Source: Calcarisporiella thermophila CBS 279.70 (taxonomy: Eukaryota; Calcarisporiellomycota). From it: DNA of 64,000 nt. The stretch is from positions 577,477 to 641,476 of the forward strand of contig NW_027192200.1 of assembly GCF_041956535.1 (NCBI RefSeq), given 5' to 3'. Below are positions 24,846 through 37,975 of this stretch, in pieces (position 1 is the first letter of the stretch; the number at the start of each line of letters is the position of its first letter). A model generated the notes under the pieces. It did no database searches. It was not told where the DNA came from and worked only from the letters and a program-made list of their open reading frames with translations. The position numbers were made by a program, and so were the translations under genes.

Positions 24846-25238
24846 TTAGCTTATATCTATTATCCAATTTTTTATCGTAGGTGCAAACAATGTTAATTAA
24901 TTCCTTCTGGGTAATGAGTGAGTGCTTTAGACTTAATAAAATTTAATCGGAAGAGTAAAATCAGAGACATAGCATGGAAACAGGTGGGCTGAATAACGCT
25001 CATCCTTTATTATGAAATTTAAAGTTATGGTTAATTAGTCCGAATTAGAGCATACGTGTCTAAACCTTTTCACATTCATGTTGTAACTCCTACATATGAA
25101 AACGTACTGTTTTTCGTAGAGGGAGCTCCAGTAGTTTGAAAGATCCGTTCGATATTCAAAGGAAAGAAAAAAAGATCGTCTCGTTGTTGGGGTACACAAT
25201 TAGAACTTACAAAAAATAAATGCAGGTAACATATAGTT
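24846..25238. other. Intergenic: convergent 3' flanks
   Basis: AT-rich, with no gene. From here to about 60.8 kb the DNA is visibly poorer in G and C than before. Confidence 0.55.
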
Positions 25239-26494
25239 TCATTTATAAGCTGACCCAGCTCTCGAGTAATTGGGGTGAGTGCCCAAGCTCCCACCGGCAG
25301 ACACATAATTTCCATTCGAAGCGCCATCGAACGGATAGAGATCCAGCTCATTACTTCTCAAGCCATTACTTGTGCCCTGATGGGATGAGGGACGGGGACG
25401 CTGCTGTTGTTTCTCACGCAACTTCTGGATGACTGCAGTTCGTTGACTGTGTGCACGGGTAAGAAGTTTTCTTGTATCGCTCAGACGCATAAGATACTCG
25501 TTACTGCAGTTGATATTTTCCTGTTTCAAATCATGGTTATGTCGAGGAGCAAGACAAAGATCCCATTATATTTCCTACCATGACAAGTTCTCTAACGCGT
25601 GCCATTAATTCTCGTGGATCTCCGTATATATCGTTATCGATGTCATTCATAGCTTGATCATCATCTGCATTGAGTTCGGACATCTGTGCATCACTGCCAT
25701 TAAGCAAATCTTCGTAAGAGATGTCTTGATACTGTGGGTCATCTCCTTGGATAATGGCTGCAAATCGACTAAGAACTTTGTTGAGTGATTTTTCATTTTC
25801 GATCATTTCCATAGCTGTAGCCGCAAGTGATTCTAAGTGTTTGGATTGTAGGATTTTTCGCAACGGCCGTCGTTCTAGAAGATCTTCAGCCTTCTCTAAA
25901 GGGCCAAGTATTTCTGCAGAGTATTATACATAAACGTAAGATACAGCTTAAAACACTATATATACAAACTGCTGTTTCTGACTATACCTTCAATATTTAT
26001 GTCTCCGTAAGGATCTTCGTCTGAGCTATAATATCCGGCATTAGACTTATTCATAATTGTGGCCCTCTTCTTCCCGAATTTAGCGGCCTAATTATATGTC
26101 ATTCGTTTTTTTTAAAAAAAAGAATTTAAGTACTCAGTTGTAAAATAAGGCGTTGCAGACTTGATTCTCTACATTAAAGTCATCTTCGAATCCGATTGCC
26201 GCTCGTAATCTCCTTCCATTGCCGACGTAAGTTGCTCCAATCTTCAGTATTAGCCAAAATCAAACGAAAAGAGTTAAAAATAATATGCTCATAAAGAGGG
26301 AAGGAAATGAGCGTGTTTCGATGGAATAAAAAAAAGGATATGTTTATTGCCACGATTGTGGGGCACGAGACCAATGTCCTCAGGTTCGCTGGTGTCTGAT
26401 GCCGTATCAAGAGAGAGTTAGTAAATTGGTGAGATATACACCACCACTGTATAATGAATCGCGAAAAATTGAATAGCCTGATCCTACCTCCCAT
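25239..26494 (-). CDS. RXT2-like subunit of a histone deacetylase (Rpd3L) complex
   Basis: Probable Rpd3L/Sin3 co-repressor subunit. Six exons (26494-26488, 26395-26342, 26246-26173, 26087-25988, 25913-25579, 25520-25239) give 283 aa. RXT2_N-type features: HNRGNKLK near the N-terminus, then EEILGPLEKAEDLLERRPL and LAATAMEMIENEKSL, and a later RLSDTRKLLTRAHSQRTAV helix. Intron 2 is an AT-AC intron and is required to build the conserved RGNKLK. The first coding exon has only 7 bases (ATGGGAG), so the exact N-terminus is the least certain part. The C-terminal 45 aa are Gly/Ser/Tyr-rich. It lies 140 bases from CWC27, divergent. Confidence 0.78.
26247..26341 (-). other. U12-type AT-AC intron in the RXT2-like gene
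   Basis: Intron of 95 nt. The donor ATATCCTTTT, read on the minus strand from 26341, is a full match to the minor-spliceosome consensus. It ends in TAC at 26247. The exon join AAA C/TG AAG completes RGNKLK. No GT occurs between the end of the conserved NRGNK codons and the acceptor zone that would keep the frame. The branch element is weak: TTTTTAAC at 26280-26273, about 26 nt from the end. Confidence 0.8.
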
Positions 26495-26634
26495 TGTGTT
26501 CTTAGGGGAGTATCCTACTACGAAGAAGTAAGAGAGGAAGTTATGACTGCTTGTTAACAATTGAACAAAATTTCAGAGTTTTAAGATAATTTGATTTTAT
26601 GTAGACGGGGTTGATATTTCGCGTACTTGAAAAC
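26495..26634. promoter_or_regulatory. Bidirectional promoter, RXT2-like / CWC27
   Basis: 140 bases between divergent ATGs; AT-rich, with no canonical TATA seen. Confidence 0.45.
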
Positions 26635-28522
26635 ATGAGCAACATTTACGTCCAAGAGCCGCACACAAGGTAATTGCATTGTATAGGAGCTGATAGTATT
26701 CACAAGCTTTACTCATCTTCGACTGTTTTAGTGGGAAAGTCGTTCTCCATACTACTTACGGGGATATAGATATTGAATTGTGGTCGAAGGAGACACCGAA
26801 AACATGTCGTAATTTTCTTCAACTGTGTCTTGAAGGATATTATAATGACACTATATTTCATCGGATCGTGCCTGAATTCATCATTCAGGGTGGCGATCCA
26901 ACCGGCACAGGATCAGGCATGTCGCTTTTTGTGGATTTTTATATATATATATTTCTGACGACATTTTGTCAAATAGGTGGAGAATCAATATATGGGAAGC
27001 CGTTCGCAGATGAGTTCCATTCTCGTCTACGTTTCATTCGACGTGGTTTAGTGGCTATGGCCAATGCAGGACCAAATGATAATGGGAGCCAATTCTTTAT
27101 TACTCTAGCGCGAACGGATGAGCTGCAAAACAAGCACACCATCTTTGGAAAGGTATTTTTTTGGGTGGGTGACGCTGTTTTTATGATTTCGCTCTAACTT
27201 ATTTTTATTATAGGTAGTTGGGGACACTATTTTTAATGTGATTCGCATGGGCCAACTAGATATTGATAGTAACGAGCGGCCGCTCTATCCACCAAAGATA
27301 ATTACTACTGAAGTGCTTAACAACCCCTTCGATGATATCATCCCCCGTATGACGCCTGCTGAAAAAGCGGCACTAGAAAAAGCAGAAGAGCTAGAGAAAC
27401 AAAAGGCGAAAAAAAAGAAAGAGAAAAAGTATCTACGCTTTTTTTCTATTGACGCCATCCTTTGTTACTAATTTATCTGCTTTAGAAACTCAAATCTGCT
27501 CTCTTTTGAAGAGGAAGGCGATGCTGAAGCAGTCAGGGTAAAAATCAAAAGTAGCCATGACCTTCTGAAAGATGATCCGAGACTGAGAAAAGCGGAAGCA
27601 GTGGAAAGTCAGAAAGCCGCTATGAAAGAGGGGGAAAAAGCAAAAGTGCGTGAGCTAGAACAGAGGGTTAAAGTGGCGTCTTCGGATGTAACAAACGCCG
27701 ACGATAAAGACGATGAATCAGCGGCGGAATTCGATCGACGGATGCGAGAGTCTGTAAAAGAGAGAATGGCCGGAAAACAAGAGAAGAAATTGGATCAAAG
27801 GTATTATTTTTTCGCTTGCTAAGAAGTGAATTGTAAAGAAATTTAGTCCTCTCTTATTTACAGGGAAGTTGTGCGGAATGAGATTGATAAAGTGAAGCAA
27901 GAGATACAGGCGCTTAACAAGAGAAAAAGTGAAATGCAGGAAAGGGAAAAAGAATCCAAAAAACCGAAAGTATCCATGTTAGAGCTTGAGCGCCAAAAGT
28001 ATCTCAATGGGAAACAACGTGCGACCTCAAGAAAGGATAGCAGTCGAGAAAATGAAGTAGGATCATTTCATATCCTTTTTTTATACAATCTATTTGCTAA
28101 TATTTCTTTTCATTTATTCTGAATAGCTCATGAAGCGATTCAACTCTTTTACAAAAAAACTCTCCCAGGCTGTCAAAGAGAATAAATCTGATGATACAGA
28201 GCTCCCCAGACAACGCCCCGAGCCCTCCGGAAAATCCTGTGAACTACATGGAGTACCAGGCTGCGAATCGTGTGGAAATGCAGAGAATGCCAATGAAACT
28301 GAAGAAACAGACGAAGGCTGGATAACTCACGTTATGATAGCAGAGAAAGACAGAAAAGGCAAGGATCTTATGCAGCGTCAGGAGAGCGTCCATGACTATG
28401 TAGTCATAGATCCTCGGGAGAGAAAAGAGCAGGCTCTGCGAAATGAGAGAGAAAAACGGAGAGGAAAGAGCTCGAGGGATAGGGCGAGTTCGAAAGAGCG
28501 CTCATATGAAAGGAGATCTTGA
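26635..28522 (+). CDS. CWC27: Spliceosome-associated cyclophilin CWC27
   Basis: Cyclophilin-fold protein of the activated spliceosome (B-act), partner of CWC22. Seven exons (26635-26669, 26732-26916, 26977-27152, 27214-27428, 27486-27800, 27864-28056, 28127-28522) give 504 aa (human 472). The cyclophilin domain spans residues 1-170: TTYGDIDIELWSKETPKTCRNF, FHRIVPEFIIQGGDPTGTGS, GSQFFITLA and the CWC27-type NKHTIFGKVVGDTIFNV. A long charged coiled tail follows (LLSFEEEGDAEAV; KEIQALNKRK-type stretches). Intron 2 has a GC donor (TCAG|GCATGT). The C-terminal EKDRKGKDLMQRQESVHDYVVIDPRER is typical of the family. Confidence 0.96.
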
Positions 28523-28652
28523 AATTTTGCTTATTATTCATGAATTGCTCACCACATTAATCGAACTTTTATAAGAGTAAATATATACACGTGCATTTGG
28601 CAAATGTTTATTTATTTAGGTTTTTTTTTTCTACATTTTTAATTAACCGTAA

Positions 28653-31452
28653 TTACGAAATCTTCATCATGTCATCAACTTGGGAATCAAACGTCACACT
28701 CTCCTCTCTCTCCAAAGTCGTATTCGCTTCAGACGAAACATCTTGCTTGTCCAAGATGGCTCGATATCTTTTTTCGAAACTGTCTCGATCCGCTACCAGA
28801 TTGATAGCGCGCCAGTATAATTCTAATGATTTCTGTACCTGTTGGGTCGAATTGAGGAAGTTGATATACTCCAGCCAGATATCTGAATCATCGAAAAATA
28901 TAGCGTTACTGGATGAGAATACTTAGGGCATGAAACTATGAAACTCACCTTCAGAATCCTCTTTTGCCCTTAGGGCCATATCATAGATCCACTCAACCCG
29001 ATCTTTAACAAACTTATTTAGAGATGGAGTGGGATGCTGACCGTTGCACTCTGAATCGAGCTCGAGTTTAACACAGTGTTGGAAAAATGAAAGCGGGGGC
29101 GTGTTTTTGATAAGCCTAGGTGAATAGCGAACCAAATTCAATCTTTCCAAAAACGACCAAGCACCGATGTTTGCTACTTACTTTTCGTAGACCTCTCTTC
29201 CCTTTTGAATACCGCCTTTTTCGACGGCCCATTCAGCATAGCGATTAAATACTAGCTCCTTGATCGAAGTGACTTCCGCGGCAATTTTGCATTTGGTGTA
29301 TAGACGATTTAGATCTGAGACAGCGTTCTGAAATCAACGTGAGCGCCGTTAGTACCAAAATATAAGAAACAGCAAAGATAGATGTATGCGAAGAATAAAT
29401 ACCGTAAAATATTTTTCAATGTCTGGGACTCCCAGTTGATTGTTTCGGGACAGAAGGAAGATCCAATCAAAATAAGAGCTCCATATAGCGAAAGATGAGG
29501 GATTATGCGTCAGGGCTTTTGAATATAAATCTAAAGCGGAATCTACAAAACAAACGTGGTGAATATCTTAAAAAGTGGATGGGAAGAGAATTATTGTTAC
29601 CATCCGTAATGCTTATCAATGTCAACCAAAGGGTTGGTTCTTCTGGATGTGCCTCCGTGCCTCGTGTGGCAGTAATGCGAGCTGTTGAAATAAACATGAG
29701 ATGCATGAATTGTATACTTTGACACGAGCAACCTACTAACCATTATTAATATCATCTTCTCTAAGGTATTGTTGCACAACAGCCGAATATACTTCTTGGG
29801 ATGCATATCCCTGCTTCTGTGCCGATTTGAAGACCGATGATATTGATTTGGAAAGATACAATCGCTAATTGAAAGGATAAATAGATGTTAGAGACGGTTT
29901 GAATGAAAGATCAGGCAAATTATATACCAGATTGGGTTCCGACACTTTTGAGTACCATTGACTCAAAAACTGAATATAGAGAAGACACATTTCGCTTGTG
30001 GGAATTTCCTATTGAAGTAAGTTTAGGATTAGCAGATACACATGAAGCAGAGAGCATTGAAATACCTTTAATGATTTATTGAATTCTTCAATAGATTTGC
30101 GGATTTCGGGGATGAGTAGTGGGCTTTCGGTATCTAGGGTTGGCACGTTAACGTGGCGGGCTGCGAGAAATGCTCTGGCCCTCGGGTCTTCAGGAAAATC
30201 GCGCTCAATGCTGTAAAAACAAATACTTAAATATCACTTATTATAAAGGAGAAAATACAATATACCCACCTTGCAAAAATTTCATTTTGACCCTCTTCAG
30301 TATCTGAAAATTGACGGTAAATGTCCACAAATTTCTCTCTAAACGAGAGGCTATTCGGATTAGCTAGAGGAAATACTTGCAGTTATTTACGAGATAGCCG
30401 AGAAAAATATATGTATATATATACATACCATCAATTGCGTTTTTGTAAACAATCTTTGCGAGCGCACCGGATAAAATAGGGTTTTGCTCATTTTTAAGTG
30501 CGCTAGTAATATCTTCGGATAATTCGTTTGCGGTTTTCTAAGGTTGAGGGGGAAGAGTTAAATTAAACATTTTCATATAGAAATATAGAAATATATTTCT
30601 ACTTTTATCTTTTCCACATAGGCTAGCTCGAGTCTAAAATATTCGTGCCATAATTGCTCTTTCTCAGGATTAAGCCGCAGCCCTCTTTGCATCAGAGCTA
30701 GGATATGGGAATTGCGATCAGTCTCGTGGTTTAGCTATAAATATAAAATTCATACTTCTAGCCGCGACAATGTTAGCATTTTCTTCAAACTCCCATGATG
30801 CAGCGAGGATCCATAGTGAAGTTTTCGAAGGGTGCAGCTGAATTGCTCTGTTTAAAAATTAGCAAACCAGTTAAGCATATGCAGCTATAACGCTATAACG
30901 CTATAACGCTAATACGCACTTTGCAAACAACTTGCCGAGAGTTTTACTTGCACCAGAGCTTTTAGCAAAGTCAATGTATTGAAGCCAAAGGCTCACGTCT
31001 CCACCGAATTTACGGAGCGCTCGTTCGAAAATAAAATTAATCCTTCTTACGCCGGCGTAATCTGAAATCGACGTTTTGGATTTTATATCTTAAAATTTGG
31101 AAAAATAATAGGAGTTAAACCGGAATTCGTTCTATGCTAATGTACATAGAAGTATAATCTATTACCAAGCCGAGACTTCCTTTTCTTCCTTAACGCTTCA
31201 AGATTCATTTCATATTCAACATAGCGTAAGTAATCAATTTTTTTGGAAATCCTACGCTTCAGAGCGTATTCAAATTTTGTGCGTCTCTTAACGATCGACT
31301 TGACTTCGGCCTAAGGAATTAAATAGTAATTGTAGTGGAGACAAGATTCAAGAGTAAAATGAGCGACCCACCTTCGAAAAGATCCCCTTGTTCTCGAGAT
31401 CCTCGAGTTCGGGGACCATTTGCTCGAGATAGTATTGAACTGTATCCGCCAT
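28653..31452 (-). CDS. UTP6: UTP6, small-subunit processome HAT-repeat protein
   Basis: U3 snoRNP (UTP-B) component needed for 18S rRNA maturation in the nucleolus. Fifteen exons: 31452-31372, 31310-31166, 31061-30920, 30847-30756, 30697-30603, 30537-30429, 30363-30270, 30210-30066, 30008-29928, 29864-29741, 29681-29601, 29542-29403, 29327-29182, 29115-28949, 28882-28653. Product 623 aa (human 597). The start MADTVQYYLEQMVPELEDLE and the block FEYALKRRISKKIDYLRYVEYE are diagnostic. HAT repeats follow: DYAGVRRINFIFERALRKFG, HPSKTSLWILAASWEFE, MQRGLRLNPEKEQLWHEYFR. It is the second most intron-dense gene here. Paired head-to-head with DDX42 (167 bases apart). Confidence 0.95.
30885..30908. repeat. 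Tandem repeat (CTATAACG)x3 in a UTP6 intron
   Basis: Three exact copies of an 8-base unit lie inside UTP6 intron 3 (30848-30919), close to the donor. Confidence 0.85.
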
Positions 31453-31619
31453 GTTGTAATAATATACGCCACGATCGGTAGTGGAGGAAATGCAATAACT
31501 TCAAAGAGTAGGCTTCAATAAACACAAAAATAGTGACTATTTTTGTGACTTTCAACTCAATCTAATATGACTTTAGTGGAATTCGATGCGAAACGACCTA
31601 TACTTTTAGGAAGTCGAGT

Positions 31620-34580
<2,961 letters not shown>

Positions 34581-35020
34581 AGTATTTCAGTTGATTCTGA
34601 CAAATCAGCTCAAATACTTGACGCTAAGGGAGGTTCCTCCTCATGCTCTGTACTATAATAAATACTTCTGCTTGAAAGGCAGCTGTGAGCCTATAGGCTA
34701 TAGTTTTATAATCAATTTATATACCAAGCTTTTCTAAATACTGCAAAGGAGGTCCTCCATTAATTCCATTAATTTGCGGGTGTAATCAACCCTTTGACTG
34801 TTGGCTTTGACATTGGCATTTTTGGGTCTACCCAATCAGGTATATAAATAAGGCATTGAAACATTGCTCAAAGCCGATCGTACCTAACCACTAGTAAATG
34901 CATTCCAACGCCAAACCTGGAATTTTTCCGTCGGAAATTATCAGAAATATAAAATGGATATCCCCCTTAGTCCCCATACTTTTTTTGTTTTGAACTGTTT
35001 TGTTTGCAACTATTCAAAGT
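34581..35020. other. Intergenic with CCAAT and TATA elements
   Basis: No gene. CCAAT at 34832-34836 and TATATAAATA at 34841-34850 face the small secreted-protein gene at 35021. An AT-rich DDX42 3' UTR precedes them. Confidence 0.55.
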
Positions 35021-35572
35021 ATGTTTTGGCGTGTTTTTTTCCTGCTCTTTCTCTGTCTGCCCGTCGTGCTAGCTAACAATTCCGCTTTTCACGAGCTTCT
35101 TCGTCGGCAACAGCAGTGCGACTACAGCAAGTGCAATGGTAACTTGGCAAATTTTGGAGGTGTATTGTGTTCAACTAGGTCGTTTAACCTTTATCTTCTT
35201 CTTTGCACTCTAGGCGTTTATGATTCAATAAAGAACTGTCAGCAGAGTACCAACTTTACTAACCCGAATGATCAGACCGCAGTTACGAATTTTGCAAAGG
35301 TATGGACCCTTTTCTTCCCTACTTTGAAGTCGAATATTAAATAGACGTTATACTTTTAGTGCCTTTGCAACACATCTAACTTCGGAAGCATGTACAGCTC
35401 TTGTATTCAGGCGTGCGGAACCGCCGCTAATACTGGGGTCACCGCTGAACAACTGAATACCCAGTGTCAGCAAATTAACAACGGCCAGCCATTAGGAACC
35501 AAGTCGGATGCAGCAGCTCTTAAGCCTGTTGCGGCCTTTGCACTTGTGCTTGCTTCATTTTTCATTCTTTAG
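35021..35572 (+). CDS. Small secreted cysteine-rich protein, probably GPI-anchored
   Basis: Family not recognised. Three exons (35021-35138, 35214-35299, 35360-35572) give 138 aa. The N-terminus MFWRVFFLLFLCLPVVLA is a clear signal peptide. The mature part has nine Cys (CDYSKC..NCQQ..CLCN..SCIQACG..QCQQ) and several N-x-S/T sites (NSA, NFT, NTS). A small-residue stretch and hydrophobic tail AAFALVLASFFIL end the chain, as in GPI-anchored fungal surface proteins. The frame continues across all joins in phase. It is a cell-wall or surface-exposed candidate and no function is claimed. TATA and CCAAT elements lie 171-189 bases upstream. Confidence 0.72.
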
Positions 35573-35829
35573 ATCGTTTTTTCTAGATTTATTTCCCTAA
35601 TTCTTCAGCGCTTTGACAACAATCTTGTAAAAATTCCCCATCTTCTTTCTCCGCGCATTTAATTAAATGAGTTGAAATAGCATCGGAACCTTATATGATA
35701 TCTATATCTGTACCTTGTACAGTTCAAAAAATTATTTATTTCAAAATGCAGAAGAAAAAGAGCCAAAAACTGAAAAGAAAAATTAAATATTTTTCACTTT
35801 TGCCATGAACGTAGAGTAGAGAATATTAA

Positions 35830-37677
35830 TTACATAACAGAGCAGTTGTCATTATCAGGTTTGCCTGTGCGTGTGTGCTCCCTTCGAGCAGGGCGAGCTC
35901 CCATATTTTTGAGCTCGGCCAAGCGAGAAATAGCCCGCTTGTTACCTTGTCCAGCTGCACGCAAGTACCATCGCCGGGCTTCTTCCAAATCTTGCTTCAC
36001 GCCAATGCCCACCTCAGAGTAGTAGCCAACTGCATACTCAGCTTTGGATAGGCCTTTATCTGCTGCACGTCTTGCCCACAAATATGCCTCTGTATCGGAT
36101 TGTTTAAGAACACCTTCTGAACCTGTAAGATACCAACCAGAGAGCGCCAGCTCGGCTTCTGGATCACCTTGTTCGGCTGCTCTGGAGTACCAAGCTATTG
36201 ACCTGCGCGGGTCCACGGGGCAAGTTATCAACCCATACTCGTAGCAGCACCCCAATTTGAACTGGGAAGGGGCATATCCAAGTTGGGCTGCCTGTGTGAA
36301 TAATTCCCTTGCGTAAGCTTCGTCTGGAATAACAGAAGGCACACCAGATTTTTCATAGCAAAGTCCAAGCTCGTGCAGAGCATGAGGGTTATCCTCATCT
36401 GCCTGGGCTGCCGCCCGCTTGAGCCATGTCACCGCTTCGCGTGGGTTTTTCTGTTGTGAGAGTAAACCATTAAGTAAGATCATTCCGAGTTTATACATGG
36501 CAGCTGTCTCGCCCAGTGCTGCAGCTTTCCTGAAAAACTGAACAGCTCGGTGGGGGTCGCGTTTTGTTCCAGCTCCTACTTCATAGCACACAGCTGCTCT
36601 GTAAGTAGATGATGCATGGTTTTGCTTCGACGCCTGCAGATATAAGCTAAATGCCTTGTCGTGATCTACCGCAAGGCCATATGCTCCGGTACCATAGCAA
36701 TTGGCGAGGAAAAATGCAGCCTCAGGATACGCTGGTTTCCCTAGTCCACTTTGTGATCCTAACCGTTTGACAATTTTCATCGCCTCTTGGGCCATACCAT
36801 CACGAACTCGCCGTGCCCGCTTTGCATCTTGTGTTTGGTCAGCAAAATAAGGTGCAGAATGCAACAAGAATTTGGCATAACGGAGTTGGATTTTTGGATC
36901 ATTATTCGTTCGTGCCTCCTCGCGATATTTTTCTAGTAATTCTCGAGTTGGGGCTGGGAATTCCTCCTCTTTCTTTTTTGCAGGCTGTTCGGCAGCGCTC
37001 AACTCGCTATGTATTGTATTCGAGCGGGCAATGGGGTAGGGTTCACTCGAATACTCAGCGTTAGAATATTGTTCGGGAGCGTATTGATCACCATAATAGT
37101 AATAATCTTGAGCATAGCCCTGAGCATAGGCATCTTCAGATCCATGTGGGTAAGGTTGCGGTGGATAACCTGGTTGCTGCTGGTAGTATTCGTTCGAATA
37201 ATACTGCTCGTTATAATCTGCAGAAGGATTGACACTGTTAGGAGGATACTCATAATTGTGGTTGTTTGCAGAATGGTATCCGTCAGGTTGCTCATAATTT
37301 TGATGAGGAATATAGCCTTCGTTTGCGTAGGCCCCTTGTTCTGGATACTGATGGTGTCCATATTGATCGTAGTGAGCGTATGAATTCTGCGGGTGCCCAT
37401 ATTGCTGATCGAAATGAGCTACATCATGCCTAGTTTCCTGATATTGTTCCTGGTAACCGCTATATGCTGCTTCATCATATCCTTCATAGTTAGTATGAGC
37501 GGGAGCAGCAGAAGATATTTGATGATGAGGCGGTGATTGGTGAGGAGGGTACTGACTCGACGATGAAGGAGCGGGTGAACGCGATCGAGAATCATGGCCA
37601 TCACTGATTTTCAGTTTTTCTAGACCCAGTTGTTCGGGAGTAGGCGAGTTCGATCGGATGGGTGGAGCATTGCTCAT
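35830..37677 (-). CDS. SKT5/CHS4-like Sel1-repeat chitin synthase regulator
   Basis: Activator and anchor of a chitin synthase at sites of wall growth (yeast Skt5/Chs4 knowledge). Intronless, 615 aa, ATG 37677. Residues 1-225 are disordered and rich in Tyr, Gln, His and Pro. A conserved lead-in follows (PTRELLEKYREEARTNNDPKIQLRYAKFLL), then about seven Sel1-type repeats at residues ~320-595 (AAVCYEVGAGTKRDPHRAVQFFRKAAALG). The chain ends CSVM, a CAAX box predicting prenylation, as in yeast Skt5. Lack of introns is notable beside the 36-exon neighbour SMG1 (start sites 298 bases apart, divergent). Confidence 0.92.
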   Translation of the reverse strand: MSNAPPIRSNSPTPEQLGLEKLKISDGHDSRSRSPAPSSSSQYPPHQSPPHHQISSAAPAHTNYEGYDEAAYSGYQEQYQETRHDVAHFDQQYGHPQNSYAHYDQYGHHQYPEQGAYANEGYIPHQNYEQPDGYHSANNHNYEYPPNSVNPSADYNEQYYSNEYYQQQPGYPPQPYPHGSEDAYAQGYAQDYYYYGDQYAPEQYSNAEYSSEPYPIARSNTIHSELSAAEQPAKKKEEEFPAPTRELLEKYREEARTNNDPKIQLRYAKFLLHSAPYFADQTQDAKRARRVRDGMAQEAMKIVKRLGSQSGLGKPAYPEAAFFLANCYGTGAYGLAVDHDKAFSLYLQASKQNHASSTYRAAVCYEVGAGTKRDPHRAVQFFRKAAALGETAAMYKLGMILLNGLLSQQKNPREAVTWLKRAAAQADEDNPHALHELGLCYEKSGVPSVIPDEAYARELFTQAAQLGYAPSQFKLGCCYEYGLITCPVDPRRSIAWYSRAAEQGDPEAELALSGWYLTGSEGVLKQSDTEAYLWARRAADKGLSKAEYAVGYYSEVGIGVKQDLEEARRWYLRAAGQGNKRAISRLAELKNMGARPARREHTRTGKPDNDNCSVM

Positions 37678-37975
37678 TTTTATCGTGTGCTCTCAAAAAT
37701 ATTGGCTCTAAAATTGTTTGTAAAAATTAATACTTAGGAATTCTACCAGTAAGTACTTGAGTTTATATATACATCTATTTTGAATTATTGTTTTCTACAC
37801 ACTCTCGGTATTTATTGAAGTTATAGGTTGTAAGCTGCAAAGAAATTATAGTATTGTGATGAACCTGAAATATGTTCCCTCTGTTTTGTCTGGATGAAGC
37901 AAGAAACACATCTGCGCCACCCAACCCGTAAAGATTATTCTTCACTCGTTAGTTCTACATGTGCATTACAAAAAT

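Noticed and set aside
37009-37383. 124-codon Ile/Val-rich frame antisense to the SKT5-like gene
   Set aside because: Shadow of the repetitive Tyr/Gln/Pro codons on the other strand.
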